Shown piece by piece: positions 24,380 to 33,571 of a stretch of DNA of 64,000 nucleotides (the stretch's first letter is position 1; every line of letters starts with the position of its first letter). Position numbers and translations under genes: made by a program. Below the pieces are notes generated by a model. The model was not told the DNA's origin. It was given only the letters and a program-made list of their open reading frames with translations, and did not search any database. The stretch spans positions 62,001-126,000 of the forward strand of contig NZ_JBALOQ010000009.1 of NCBI RefSeq assembly GCF_036962705.1. The letters run 5' to 3'. The DNA is from Ferdinandcohnia sp036962705. Its GTDB lineage: Bacteria; Bacillota; Bacilli; Bacillales; Bacillaceae_L.

Positions 24380-25390
24380 ATGGCCACGATTCGTGATATA
24401 GCCCAAAAATCTGGCTTTTCAATTGCGACCGTTTCAAGAGTGCTCAATAATGATGCGAATTTATCTGTTAGCGAAGAAACGAGAGATAAAATTAAAGCGG
24501 TTGCTGAAGACTTAGGATATAAAAAGAAACAAGGGGTTACGCAGTTAAACAATATCGCATTTCTATATTGGATTTCCAATGAAGAAGAGCTTGAAGATGT
24601 TTTTTTTAAGGGGATTCGGACGGAGCTTGAAAAGCAAGCAAAACAACGGAAAATAGAATTGGTTCGTTATCATATAAATGATGGTATTGAAAAGGTAGAT
24701 AAGAATTCAACGGCTTTTATTGCGATTGGAAAATTAACTGAACGGGAAATCAAGTACTTAGAGGAAATTACACCTCATGGCGTGTTTTTAAATACAAGAA
24801 GAGATCCACAAAATCTAGATTCTGTTTTGCCTGATTTGAAGCTTATGACAGAATACATGATTCAATTTTTTGAAGGGCTTGGCTACGAACGTATAGGGTT
24901 TATTGGTGCGGATGATTATGATGTTGAGACAAATGAACCTATTCCCCAGTTAAGAGAGATTACGTTCAGAAACTATCAACGGGAACGAAATAAATTAAGA
25001 GAAGAGGATATTTTAATCGTACCTGCAAGTACTGTTAAGAATGGGTACAAAGCAGCAATGAGAGTGATTGAGGAAATGGGGGATGACCTCCCAGGAGCCT
25101 TTGTTGTTGCAACAGATCCACTTGCGATTGGGGCGCTTCAAGCATTTAATGAAATGCAAATTCCAATACCTCAACGTGTGGCATTCTTTAGTATCAATAA
25201 TATCAGTGTCACGAAATATGTTTCCCCGCCATTAACAACCTTCCATATTGATATTCCTACCCTTTGTGAAACAGGTTTGGATCTAGTCGAGGAAAGGTTA
25301 ACAAAAAATAGAACAACCGCGAAAACAGTATACATTCAAGGGAAACCCATTTTTCGAAAAAGTACACCATCAATCGAAGGAAAAAAGTGA
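24380..25390 (+). CDS. LacI/GalR-family transcriptional regulator of the lactose/galactose genes
   Basis: The protein has 336 residues. The N-terminal LacI helix-turn-helix and hinge are clear: MATIRDIAQKSGFSIATVSR then VLNNDANLSVSEETRDKI. The periplasmic-binding-like effector domain (about 60-330) contains GFIGADDYDVET and VATDPLAIGALQAFNE. It is probably a sugar-responsive repressor (galactose or lactose derived), since it precedes the ABC importer and lacZ. A close paralogue lies at 37370 on the other side of the cluster, and both share the DNA-contact sequence SIATVSRVLN. It ends in a terminator before the transporter genes. Confidence 0.92.
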   Translation: MATIRDIAQKSGFSIATVSRVLNNDANLSVSEETRDKIKAVAEDLGYKKKQGVTQLNNIAFLYWISNEEELEDVFFKGIRTELEKQAKQRKIELVRYHINDGIEKVDKNSTAFIAIGKLTEREIKYLEEITPHGVFLNTRRDPQNLDSVLPDLKLMTEYMIQFFEGLGYERIGFIGADDYDVETNEPIPQLREITFRNYQRERNKLREEDILIVPASTVKNGYKAAMRVIEEMGDDLPGAFVVATDPLAIGALQAFNEMQIPIPQRVAFFSINNISVTKYVSPPLTTFHIDIPTLCETGLDLVEERLTKNRTTAKTVYIQGKPIFRKSTPSIEGKK

Positions 25391-25411
25391 GCCGCTGGCT
25401 CTCTTTTTTTT
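25389..25411 (+). terminator. Terminator after the first LacI-type gene
   Basis: GAGCC-GCT-GGCTC stem overlapping the stop codon, then CTTTTTTTT. Confidence 0.9.
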
Positions 25412-25482
25412 GCTCTAATCCCATTCGTCCCCCTTTCCCGTGCGCATGAACATTATCTACATGGAGAAAGTAAGACTAGGTT

Positions 25483-25613
25483 TTTACTAAAGACTGGAAA
25501 ATAGGTGAAAAATTAGTAAACATAGATAATAATTTTAGTAAAATAATATAAATTAAACGTTTACATTTTTACTACAAGCTGATATGATTTTATTAGTAAA
25601 CAAATTACTAAAA
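25483..25613 (+). promoter_or_regulatory. Lac transporter promoter with clustered TTTAGTAAA motifs
   Basis: TTTACA (25560-25565), 17 bp, TATGAT (25583-25588) is a near-consensus sigma-A promoter. Six copies of the word TTTACTAAA or its complement TTTAGTAAA (some with one mismatch) are centred at about 25487, 25516, 25538, 25572, 25596 and 25608, upstream, within and downstream of the promoter. AAACGTTTACA over the -35 box also resembles a catabolite-response element. The first word probably belongs to the LacI-type repressors. Confidence 0.6.
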
Positions 25614-25628
25614 AGGGGAATGGATTTT

Positions 25629-26894
25629 ATGAAAAATAAATTCAGCTTTTTTATTTTAGGAATTGGATTAACAGCCTTACTAGCAGCTTGTAGTAGCTCG
25701 AGTGGTCAAGGTGGAGAGGAAGACGATGTCGTTACAATCTGGGCAAATAACATAAACGTTCCAGTATTAGAGAAAGCGGCAGAAATCTATAAAGAGGATC
25801 ACCCTGATTTTAAAGTAGAAATTATCGAAACGGGTGGTAAGGACATCAAAAGTAAAACAACAACGGGATTACAGGCTGGTGGAAAAGGTCTACCAGATGG
25901 ATTGCTTCAAACCGACGATGAGCTACAAGGTAAATTAGAAGCTTTCCCTGATGCGTTTGCGAATTTAAGTGAACTTGGCTTTGACGAATTTAAGAACGAT
26001 TTTCCTGAGTTCAAACTAGATGCTGTTTCAAAGGATGGGAACATCTATGCAATGCCATTTGATACTGGCCCAGCTGCAGTCTTCTATCGCACAGATATCT
26101 TTGAAGAAGCTGGCGTAAATCCTGATGAGATCAAAACATGGGATGACTATGTTGAAGCAGGTGGAAAAATTAAAGAAGCTACTGGTAAAGCCATGCTAAG
26201 CTATGACCAAGCGGACGCGAATGTATACACAATCATTCTCAATCAACAAGGTGAAGGTTATTATGACGAGGATAATAATTTAATCGTTGGTAGTGAAGCT
26301 TCAGTTAATTCCCTAGAGGTATTAAAAGGTTTACATGAAAAAGATGCTCTTTTAGGTGTTACAGGTTGGGATGCATGGGTTACAACAATTGCGAACTCAG
26401 AGACGGCATCTGTGATTGCAGGTGGTTGGCTAGTTGGAACCATTAAGCAACAAGCACTTGATACAGAAGGTAAATGGGGCTTAATGCCATTACCAGCACA
26501 TGAGGAAAGCGGAACACGTTCATCTGTTCAAGGTGGAAGTTCATTTGTAATTCCTTCAACTGGTAATCAAGTACAAGAAACATATGATTTCCTTTCTTGG
26601 TTTACGACCAGTGTTGAGGCACAAGAAATTGCTATGGAAGGTGGATTATTCCCTACCTATGCACCAGTGTTTGAGTCGAAAATTTTTGATGCAGAAGAGC
26701 CATTCTTCGGAAATCAAACTATTTGGCGTTTCCTAGCTGACGAGATGGACAAGATTCCAACAATCATTTACACAAAAAATGATCCAATCGCTCGTGATGA
26801 AATTGTAAAAGCACAAGGTGAAGCCATGAATGGTAAAAGTGCGGATGGAGCCATGCAACAGGCAAAGAAAAATATTGAAAATCGAATGAAATAG
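25629..26894 (+). CDS. Sugar ABC transporter solute-binding lipoprotein (probably lactose/galactoside)
   Basis: The protein has 421 residues. ATG at 25629 is preferred because AAAAAGGGG ends about 10 bp upstream. Residues 1-20 form a lipoprotein signal ending in the lipobox LLAAC, so the mature protein is tethered by a lipidated cysteine. The rest is an extracellular carbohydrate-binding family 1 fold, with YAMPFDTGPAAVFYRTDIFEEAG and a SVIAGGWLVGT segment. It delivers sugar to the two permeases downstream. Lactose is inferred from the adjoining lacZ and gal genes, and other beta-galactosides are possible. Confidence 0.9.
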   Translation: MKNKFSFFILGIGLTALLAACSSSSGQGGEEDDVVTIWANNINVPVLEKAAEIYKEDHPDFKVEIIETGGKDIKSKTTTGLQAGGKGLPDGLLQTDDELQGKLEAFPDAFANLSELGFDEFKNDFPEFKLDAVSKDGNIYAMPFDTGPAAVFYRTDIFEEAGVNPDEIKTWDDYVEAGGKIKEATGKAMLSYDQADANVYTIILNQQGEGYYDEDNNLIVGSEASVNSLEVLKGLHEKDALLGVTGWDAWVTTIANSETASVIAGGWLVGTIKQQALDTEGKWGLMPLPAHEESGTRSSVQGGSSFVIPSTGNQVQETYDFLSWFTTSVEAQEIAMEGGLFPTYAPVFESKIFDAEEPFFGNQTIWRFLADEMDKIPTIIYTKNDPIARDEIVKAQGEAMNGKSADGAMQQAKKNIENRMK

Positions 26895-26900
26895 GAATTT

Positions 26901-26932
26901 AGGGGTAATGAAAGAGATTCTTCGTTACCCCT
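26901..26932 (+). promoter_or_regulatory. Intercistronic hairpin between solute-binding protein and permeases
   Basis: AGGGGTAATGAA and TTCGTTACCCCT form a 12-bp stem with an 8-base loop and no T-run. Such stems usually stabilise the upstream mRNA so that the binding protein is made in excess over the permeases. Confidence 0.7.
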
Positions 26933-26955
26933 CCCAGAATAGGGGGTATGACAAC

Positions 26956-27822
26956 ATGACGAATCGAATCAGCAAATCAAAATTGACACCGTATTTATTT
27001 TTAGCCCCAGCGCTCATTTTGTTTCTTATCTTCACGGTGTACCCAATCATCTCTTCCTTAATATTAAGCTTTCAAACGTCTGAAGGTGGAAGATACGTAT
27101 TTACTGGACTTGATAACTATGTACGACTGCTTAATGACTCAACATTTTATCAAGCCCTCTACAATACATTTATTATATTCATTGTTCAAGTACCAATTAT
27201 GATTCTCTTAGCGCTTATTTTAGCGGCACTCTTAAATAGTAAACTATTAAAATTTAAAGGTTTATTCCGTACCGGGTTCTTTCTACCAGCTGTAACTTCA
27301 TTAGTTGCTTACTCTATTTTGTTCTCAATCATTATGATGGACAAAGGGATCCTGAATCAATTTTTGATGCTAATCGGAATTGATGCGATACCTTGGTTGA
27401 ATAACCCATTTTGGGCGAAGGTTTCAATCATTATTGCGATGACATGGAGATGGACAGGCTATAACATGGTAATTTATCTTGCTGCGATGCAGAATATTTC
27501 GGAGGAAACGTATGAAGCAGCTTCCATGGATGGTGCAGGGAAGGTACGACAATTCTTCTCAATCACGATTCCACAATTGAAGCCAATCATTTTATTCACT
27601 TCGATTATCTCAACTATTTCGACATTACAGTTGTTTGATGAACCGTTCAACTTAACAAAAGGTGGACCTGGTGATTCAACAACAACACTAGGATTAATGA
27701 TTTATGAAAATGGATTCGAATACTATGACTTTAGCTATGCATCTGCTATTGCCTATGTTGTTGTAGTTATCGTTGCGATCCTATCACTTATTCAATCAAA
27801 AGTAACGGGAGATGGTAAATAA
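26956..27822 (+). CDS. Sugar ABC transporter permease, MalF/LacF type
   Basis: The protein has 288 residues. ATG at 26956 has AGGGGG 9 bp upstream. There are six membrane helices. The permease signature EAASMDGAGKVRQFFSITIPQLKP, the EAA loop that docks on the ATPase, is at about 195-218. It overlaps the next gene by one base (TAATG). Partner of the MalG-type permease that follows; substrate inferred from context. Confidence 0.92.
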   Translation: MTNRISKSKLTPYLFLAPALILFLIFTVYPIISSLILSFQTSEGGRYVFTGLDNYVRLLNDSTFYQALYNTFIIFIVQVPIMILLALILAALLNSKLLKFKGLFRTGFFLPAVTSLVAYSILFSIIMMDKGILNQFLMLIGIDAIPWLNNPFWAKVSIIIAMTWRWTGYNMVIYLAAMQNISEETYEAASMDGAGKVRQFFSITIPQLKPIILFTSIISTISTLQLFDEPFNLTKGGPGDSTTTLGLMIYENGFEYYDFSYASAIAYVVVVIVAILSLIQSKVTGDGK

Positions 27823-28655
27823 TGCATGAAAATAAAGCATCAAGATTCTCGAGAAAGGCAGGTATTTATCTTCTGTTGCTAATCGGTATCGTGATTTCAA
27901 TTTTCCCATTTTATTGGATGTTAGTTGGCGCAACGAATCATACGAGTAGTATGTACGCAAATCCTCCAATCTTGTCCTTTGGAGATCAATTTTTAACGAA
28001 CTTTACGAACTTAAATGAAAGCATCAATATTTGGCGAGTCTTATTTAATTCCTTATTTGTTTCAGGTGTTTATGTGATTTTGGCACTTATGGTTTCAACA
28101 ATGGCTGCATATGCCTTGGCGAAATTTAATTTTAAAGGGAATAAATTGATTTTTACAATGTTTCTATTATCAATGATGATTCCGTATCAGGCGCTTCTAA
28201 TTCCTCAGTTTAGGATGATGGCTGATTACGGATTGTTAAATACGTATCTTGCCCTTATTTTGCCAACAGTTTGTACACCTTTTGCAATCTTTTTAATGAG
28301 ACAAAACTTTATGGCATTTCCAACAGAATTGATTGAAGCAGCTCGTATAGATGGAGCAGGAGAGATGAAGATTTTCTTCCGGATTGTAATCCCATCGATG
28401 AAGCCGGCACTTGCGGCTACTTCTATTTTCCTATTCTTATCACAATGGAATAACTTTCTGTGGCCATTAGTCGTAACGACGTCATCGGATATGTATACAT
28501 TCCCAGTTGCATTATCAAGTCTAAAAGGGGTTTCCATCATCGACTATGGTCAAATCAACGTCGGGATATTGATCGCAACAATCCCAATAATCATCTTCTT
28601 CCTAGCATTACAAAAACACTTCATCCAAGGCATGCTGGGAAGTGCAATTAAATAA
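27822..28655 (+). CDS. Sugar ABC transporter permease, MalG/LacG type
   Basis: The protein has 277 residues with six membrane helices. The EAA loop reads EAARIDGAGEMKIFFRIVIP. No ATPase gene is near, so a shared multi-sugar ATPase of the MsmX/MsmK type encoded elsewhere probably energises this importer, as for many Bacillus sugar importers. Confidence 0.92.
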   Translation: MHENKASRFSRKAGIYLLLLIGIVISIFPFYWMLVGATNHTSSMYANPPILSFGDQFLTNFTNLNESINIWRVLFNSLFVSGVYVILALMVSTMAAYALAKFNFKGNKLIFTMFLLSMMIPYQALLIPQFRMMADYGLLNTYLALILPTVCTPFAIFLMRQNFMAFPTELIEAARIDGAGEMKIFFRIVIPSMKPALAATSIFLFLSQWNNFLWPLVVTTSSDMYTFPVALSSLKGVSIIDYGQINVGILIATIPIIIFFLALQKHFIQGMLGSAIK

Positions 28656-28656
28656 T

Positions 28657-28733
28657 GTGGGACACGGGGACAGGTTCACTGTCCTATTTAAATAAATAAC
28701 TGGGACGAGGGACCTGTCCCTCTTGTCCCAACT
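28657..28733. repeat. Double GGGACA repeat upstream of lacZ
   Basis: GGGACACGGGGACAGG...CTGTCC and GGGACGAGGGACCTGTCCC...TTGTCCC form two nested hairpins in the permease-lacZ gap. This is the REP-like element of the window in its longest form. It might attenuate or stabilise the transcript between the transporter and lacZ. Known Bacillus genomes carry many similar elements. Confidence 0.6.
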
Positions 28734-28746
28734 TTTGGAGGTCAAA

Positions 28747-31700
28747 ATGAAGCAGCTTAAAGATTACGAGAATTTAAATGTACTTCAAAAGAATCGAATG
28801 AAAGATCGTTCTTATTTTATGTCTTATCGGAATGTAGAGGAAGCGCTTAGCTTTGTTCGAGGTCGTGCGCATGAATTTTTATTATTAAATGGTATGTGGA
28901 AGTTTCATTATGCGGAAACTCCGGAACATGCCCCGGACTCTTTTTTTGAGAGTAACTATGATACTAGTAATTGGGATGATTTACAGGTTCCTTCAAGCTG
29001 GCAGTTGCACGGGTATGGAAGACCGCATTATACAAATGTTCAATATCCATTTCCGGTCAACCCTCCCTATGTTCCAACTGAAAATCCAACCGGTTCCTAT
29101 CGACGTAATTTTTATGTAACCGATGACATGCTCAAAGGACACGTATTCCTACGCTTTGAGGGAGTAGATAGTGCGTTTCATGTGTGGATCAATGGCCAGT
29201 TTGTTGGGTATAGTCAAGGAAGTCGTGTAGCTTCCGAATTCGATGTAACGGACTTTGTTCAGGAAGGGCATAACACAATTGCTGTAAGAGTCTATCAATG
29301 GTCTGATGGAAGTTATATTGAAGACCAGGATATGTGGTGGTTAAGTGGTATTTTTAGAGATGTGTATTTACTCGCAAAACCGAAAGTATATACACACGAC
29401 TTTTTTGTAAAAACGACATTAGATAAAGCGTATAAAGATGCAGATTTGCAGCTAGAATATGTAATCCATTCATCTATTGATAGTTCAAAAGAATACCAGT
29501 TAGATATTCAGCTTTTTGATACAAACTATAGAGAGATTGAAGAAGCGAAACGAGAAGTGAAATTTGTATTGGCCGAGGCAAATGAAACAAAACTGGATAC
29601 GAGTATACCGGTGACCAATCCTTCTAAATGGACAGCGGAAACTCCGTATTTGTATAACTTGGTAATGACGCTAAAAGATGATGAGGGTAATACCATTGAG
29701 GTAATCCCGTGTAAGGTTGGATTTAGACAAGTTGAACTAAAGGATGGTTTAATTCAGGTGAACGGAGTACCGATTCTCTTTAAAGGAGTTAACCGTCATG
29801 ACCATCATCCAGACTTAGGGCGTGCTGTTCCGCTAGATTGGATGATAAAAGATATTGAACTTATGAAGCAGCATAATATCAATGCAGTACGTTCCGCGCA
29901 CTATCCAAACGACCCAAAATTTTACGATTTATGTGATGAATATGGATTATATGTAATCGATGAGGCAGATCTGGAATCTCACGGATTTGATAGAATCGGG
30001 AAGCCGCACCAATTAACGCAAGATCCTGAGTGGAAGGATGCATTTGTTGATCGAATGAAGAGAATGGTAGAACGCGATAAAAACCATCCTTCGATTATCA
30101 TCTGGTCATTAGGAAATGAATCTGGATTTGGAGAGAACCATGTTGCGATGGCTGAGTGGGCAAAGCAAAAGGATCCGACAAGATTAGTTCATTATGAAGG
30201 GGAAACCCGTTTTATTATGACTCAGGAAAATAATAATCCTACCCGTTTGCATGAAGCGGCTGACATGTTCTCAACAATGTATAGTCCTCATGGTCTTATG
30301 GAGCAATTAGGTAGCCGAACGGATTTGGCTCAACCTCATATTTTATGTGAATTTGCACATGCAATGGGAAATGGACCTGGTGGGATAAAAGAGTATTTTG
30401 ATTTGTTCTATAAGTATGAACGCCTTCAAGGAGGCTTCGTCTGGGAATGGTTAGACCATGGTATTCGCCAATATACAGAAGATGGTGAGGAATATTTTGC
30501 CTACGGTGGGGATTTTGGAGAAACGCCTCATGATGGTAACTTCGTTATTGATGGACTCGTCATGCCAGATCGTACACCATCTCCTGCACTATTAGAATAT
30601 AAAAAGGTGATTGAACCTGTTAGGGTTGAAGCGCTTGATTTGAACAAAGGTACGGTTCGAATTCATAATCTGTACAATTTTAGTACATTAGATCACCTAA
30701 CACTTTCTTGGTCTCTAGTTTCAGATGGAAAAGTGATAAATGGTGGAATGGTAGAAATGCCAACGATTTATCCAGGTGAGTCTGGGGAAATATCCATTCC
30801 ATTTACTTTACCGAACCTACTAAAAGCAAATACCGATTACTGGCTAAACCTCCAATTCAATCAGGCGACGGATACAAAATGGGCAAGAGCTGGTCACGAA
30901 GTTGCTTGGGCTCAATTTGAGTTGCCGGTTAATGGAAGTTTGGAAGTGAATAATAGTGGAACGTATCCTTCGTTGCTCGTAAAGGAAACTGACCATAAGC
31001 TTGTGGTGAGTGGAGAGTCCTTCGAGTATCGCTTCGATAAAATTTACGGGTTGCTCGAATCATGGAAGCACCAAGGAGTCGAATTGGTAGAGCAAGGGCT
31101 AAAGATAAACATATGGAGAGCACCAACCGATAATGATAAATTGGGCTTAGAAGAATTTAGTGTAAAAAAAGAAGAACCAGAGTGGAGACAATTCGGTTTG
31201 CATCACATGCAAAATCGCATAAAAGCTGTTGAGTATGATGTATCGCCAACTAACGATCAAGTAAAAGTATACGTAAAATCTCAATTTGCACCTCCAGTAC
31301 ATGCATGGGGCTTTAATCTAAAAATGACGTATACCATTTCGAAAAATGGCTCAATGGAGATAGATGTTGATGGAAAAAAACAAGGCGAATCATCGACTAC
31401 ATTACCGAAAATTGGCCTACAAATGAAATTGAATCCTCAGTTGAATCAAGTTGATTGGTATGGCAGAGGCCCAGGAGAGTCTTACGTTGATAGTAAGTTA
31501 GCGAATAAGTTTGGTGTTTGGTCAAAGACGGTAGATGAGCTACACACACCATATGTTGTACCTCAGGAAAACGGAAATCGACATGAAGTAAGATGGGCTT
31601 CGTTAACAGACCTTTCAGGAGTAGGCTTACTAGTCGTTGGACAACCAAACTTTGATTTTAGTGCAAGCTATTATTCAACTGAAAATCTTGAAAAAGCGAA

Positions 31701-31899
31701 CCATACCTATGATTTAGTAAAGGATGACTTTATCACATTTAACGTTTATTACAAGCAGCAGGGCTTAGGATCAGCAAGCTGTGGACCTGGAGTTCTGGAG
31801 CAATACCAGTTAAAAAATGATGATTTCTCATTTACTGTGAACTTTCGTGCTTATTCGAAGAGAGAGCATTCACCGGTTGAATTAAGTAAAATGCTGTAA
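28747..31899 (+). CDS. lacZ: Beta-galactosidase, glycoside hydrolase family 2
   Basis: The protein has 1050 residues. ATG at 28747 has TTGGAGG 6 bp upstream. GH2 architecture is complete: sugar-binding jelly roll with GSYRRNF, immunoglobulin-like domain, TIM barrel, second Ig domain and the beta-galactosidase small chain at the C-terminus (VDWYGRGPGESYVDS). The acid/base glutamate is in SLGNESGFGEN and the nucleophile in ILCEFAHAMGN, both intact. It hydrolyses lactose to glucose and galactose in the cytoplasm. No signal peptide. The released galactose feeds galKETM next door. Confidence 0.97.
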   Translation: MKQLKDYENLNVLQKNRMKDRSYFMSYRNVEEALSFVRGRAHEFLLLNGMWKFHYAETPEHAPDSFFESNYDTSNWDDLQVPSSWQLHGYGRPHYTNVQYPFPVNPPYVPTENPTGSYRRNFYVTDDMLKGHVFLRFEGVDSAFHVWINGQFVGYSQGSRVASEFDVTDFVQEGHNTIAVRVYQWSDGSYIEDQDMWWLSGIFRDVYLLAKPKVYTHDFFVKTTLDKAYKDADLQLEYVIHSSIDSSKEYQLDIQLFDTNYREIEEAKREVKFVLAEANETKLDTSIPVTNPSKWTAETPYLYNLVMTLKDDEGNTIEVIPCKVGFRQVELKDGLIQVNGVPILFKGVNRHDHHPDLGRAVPLDWMIKDIELMKQHNINAVRSAHYPNDPKFYDLCDEYGLYVIDEADLESHGFDRIGKPHQLTQDPEWKDAFVDRMKRMVERDKNHPSIIIWSLGNESGFGENHVAMAEWAKQKDPTRLVHYEGETRFIMTQENNNPTRLHEAADMFSTMYSPHGLMEQLGSRTDLAQPHILCEFAHAMGNGPGGIKEYFDLFYKYERLQGGFVWEWLDHGIRQYTEDGEEYFAYGGDFGETPHDGNFVIDGLVMPDRTPSPALLEYKKVIEPVRVEALDLNKGTVRIHNLYNFSTLDHLTLSWSLVSDGKVINGGMVEMPTIYPGESGEISIPFTLPNLLKANTDYWLNLQFNQATDTKWARAGHEVAWAQFELPVNGSLEVNNSGTYPSLLVKETDHKLVVSGESFEYRFDKIYGLLESWKHQGVELVEQGLKINIWRAPTDNDKLGLEEFSVKKEEPEWRQFGLHHMQNRIKAVEYDVSPTNDQVKVYVKSQFAPPVHAWGFNLKMTYTISKNGSMEIDVDGKKQGESSTTLPKIGLQMKLNPQLNQVDWYGRGPGESYVDSKLANKFGVWSKTVDELHTPYVVPQENGNRHEVRWASLTDLSGVGLLVVGQPNFDFSASYYSTENLEKANHTYDLVKDDFITFNVYYKQQGLGSASCGPGVLEQYQLKNDDFSFTVNFRAYSKREHSPVELSKML

Positions 31900-31907
31900 C
31901 CATTTTG

Positions 31908-31952
31908 ATACCTGTCATCGAGGGGGTTTATCCTGTGATGGCAGGTATTTTT
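31908..31952 (+). terminator. Terminator after lacZ
   Basis: ATACCTGTCATC and GATGGCAGGTAT form a 12-bp stem with one mismatch around a 17-base loop, then TTTTT. Confidence 0.9.
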
Positions 31953-31981
31953 AATGTACCTGTCCTTGTGTCCTTTTGAAA

Positions 31982-32241
31982 GAATCCGCGATTCTGACAG
32001 TAGAAGTAAGAAAACAGGTAAAGCTGTCCAAATGAATCCGTGATTCTGACAGAAGAATCAAGAAAACTGCCAAGGCAGTCAGAAAGAGGCAGTGATTTTG
32101 ACAAAAGAATAAGGAAATCCGGTAAAGCTGTCCAAATGAATCCGTGATTCTGACAGGAGAAGCAAGAAAACCTTCAAGGCTGTCAGAATGAAACTGTGAT
32201 TTTGACAGTAGAAGCACCAACGGGCAACTCTGTAAATTAAA
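31982..32241. repeat. Fixed-period array B: five 52-bp units
   Basis: Units starting GAATCCG(C/T)GATTCTGAC or a close variant (GAGGCAGTGATTTTGAC, GAAACTGTGATTTTGAC) begin at 31982, 32034, 32086, 32138 and 32190, exactly 52 bp apart. Each unit holds a TGACA and a TGTC(C/A) word in inverted sense. Fifty-two is not a multiple of three. The array lies between the lacZ terminator and the galK promoter. Confidence 0.85.
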
Positions 32242-32301
32242 AATGAGTCCGAATAACTCACCATACATCCAATGTTAATGTGATAAAACGTATTTTTAAT
32301 T

Positions 32302-32354
32302 TTTAGTAAAAATTAAGTAAAATTATTGACCTTTTTTACCTTGCTCTTTACAAT
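32302..32354 (+). promoter_or_regulatory. galK operon promoter with upstream operator motif
   Basis: TTGACC (32326-32331), 17 bp, TACAAT (32349-32354) is a strong sigma-A promoter. TTTAGTAAA (32302-32310) and TTAAGTAAA (32313-32321) lie directly upstream, the same word as at the transporter and regulator promoters. Confidence 0.7.
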
Positions 32355-32389
32355 GAAAATAGAAACAAAAGTATTGGAGGCAAAACACC

Positions 32390-33553
32390 GTGGATCTCAA
32401 CCAACTCTCAGATAAATTTACTGTGGTATTTAACGAAACCGATTACAGAAGCTTCTTCGCGCCTGGGCGCATTAACCTCATTGGTGAGCACACCGACTAC
32501 AATGGTGGCCATGTTTTCCCAGCATCCATTACAAAAGGAACATATGCGTTAGCAAGAAAGCGCCAAGACAATAAGATCAGAATGTACTCAATGAACTTTG
32601 AAGAGCTTGGGGTAATAAAGTTTAACCTTGAAAATCTTGACTACAACAATGCTCATGACTGGGCGAATTATCCGAAGGGCATGCTTCGTTACCTGAAAGA
32701 AAAAGGCTATGACATCCCAACAGGTGTAGACATTCTTTTTTACGGGAACATTCCGAATGGTGCGGGTCTATCTTCATCAGCATCAATCGAGCTTGTATCA
32801 GGTTTGTTGTTTGAAAAACTGTTCGATCTTGAAATCGACCGTGTTGAGCTTGTAAAAATCGGCCAACTTGTGGAAAATAAGTTCATTGGTGTTAACAGCG
32901 GTATCATGGACCAATTTGCAATCGGAATGGGTAAAAAGAATACGGGGATTTTACTAGATTGTGAAACATTAAAGTATGAATACGCACCTCTGGAACTCGA
33001 TAAACATCTTATTTTAATCATGAACACGAACAAGCGCCGTGAGCTTGCAGATTCAAAATACAATGAGCGACGCAGTGAGTGTGAACAGGCACTTGCCCAA
33101 CTGCATAAAGAACTCGACATTAATGCACTTGGCAACATCACCAGTGAACAATTTGAACAGCACAAGCATCTAATCGAAAATGAAACATTACAGAAACGTG
33201 CTAAACATGCGGTTTATGAAAATGAGAGAACTTTAGATGCGCTTAACGCCCTTAAGGCAGGCGACTTAACAGAGTTCGGCCGCTTACTCAACGCATCACA
33301 CGCATCATTGCGTGATGATTATGAAGTAACTGGAAAAGAGTTAGATACTCTAGTGGAAGCTGCATGGGCTCAAGAAGGAGTCCTTGGTGCGCGAATGACA
33401 GGTGCTGGTTTCGGTGGCTGTGCGATTGCCCTTGTTGAAAAAGACAAAGCGCAACAAATCATCGAAAACATCGAAAAAAATTACGAAGAAACCATTGGCT
33501 ACCCGGCTTCCTTCTATGAAGTGAGCATTGGAGATGGCGCAAAAGAACTATAA
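32390..33553 (+). CDS. galK: Galactokinase
   Basis: The protein has 387 residues. The GTG start is chosen because TTGGAGG lies 9 bp upstream. GHMP-kinase features are in place: the galactokinase signature GRINLIGEHTDYNGG, the phosphate loop GAGLSSSASIE and the third motif MTGAGFGGCAIAL. It phosphorylates alpha-D-galactose to galactose-1-phosphate, the first committed step of the Leloir pathway. First gene of galK-galE-galT-galM under its own promoter. Confidence 0.97.
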   Translation: MDLNQLSDKFTVVFNETDYRSFFAPGRINLIGEHTDYNGGHVFPASITKGTYALARKRQDNKIRMYSMNFEELGVIKFNLENLDYNNAHDWANYPKGMLRYLKEKGYDIPTGVDILFYGNIPNGAGLSSSASIELVSGLLFEKLFDLEIDRVELVKIGQLVENKFIGVNSGIMDQFAIGMGKKNTGILLDCETLKYEYAPLELDKHLILIMNTNKRRELADSKYNERRSECEQALAQLHKELDINALGNITSEQFEQHKHLIENETLQKRAKHAVYENERTLDALNALKAGDLTEFGRLLNASHASLRDDYEVTGKELDTLVEAAWAQEGVLGARMTGAGFGGCAIALVEKDKAQQIIENIEKNYEETIGYPASFYEVSIGDGAKEL

Positions 33554-33571
33554 AGGGGGAGCGAATTAATT

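Noticed and set aside
31951..32268. Minus-strand 105-residue frame in the lacZ-galK gap
   Set aside because: It covers array B, whose 52-bp period changes frame in every unit, so a real repeat protein is unlikely.
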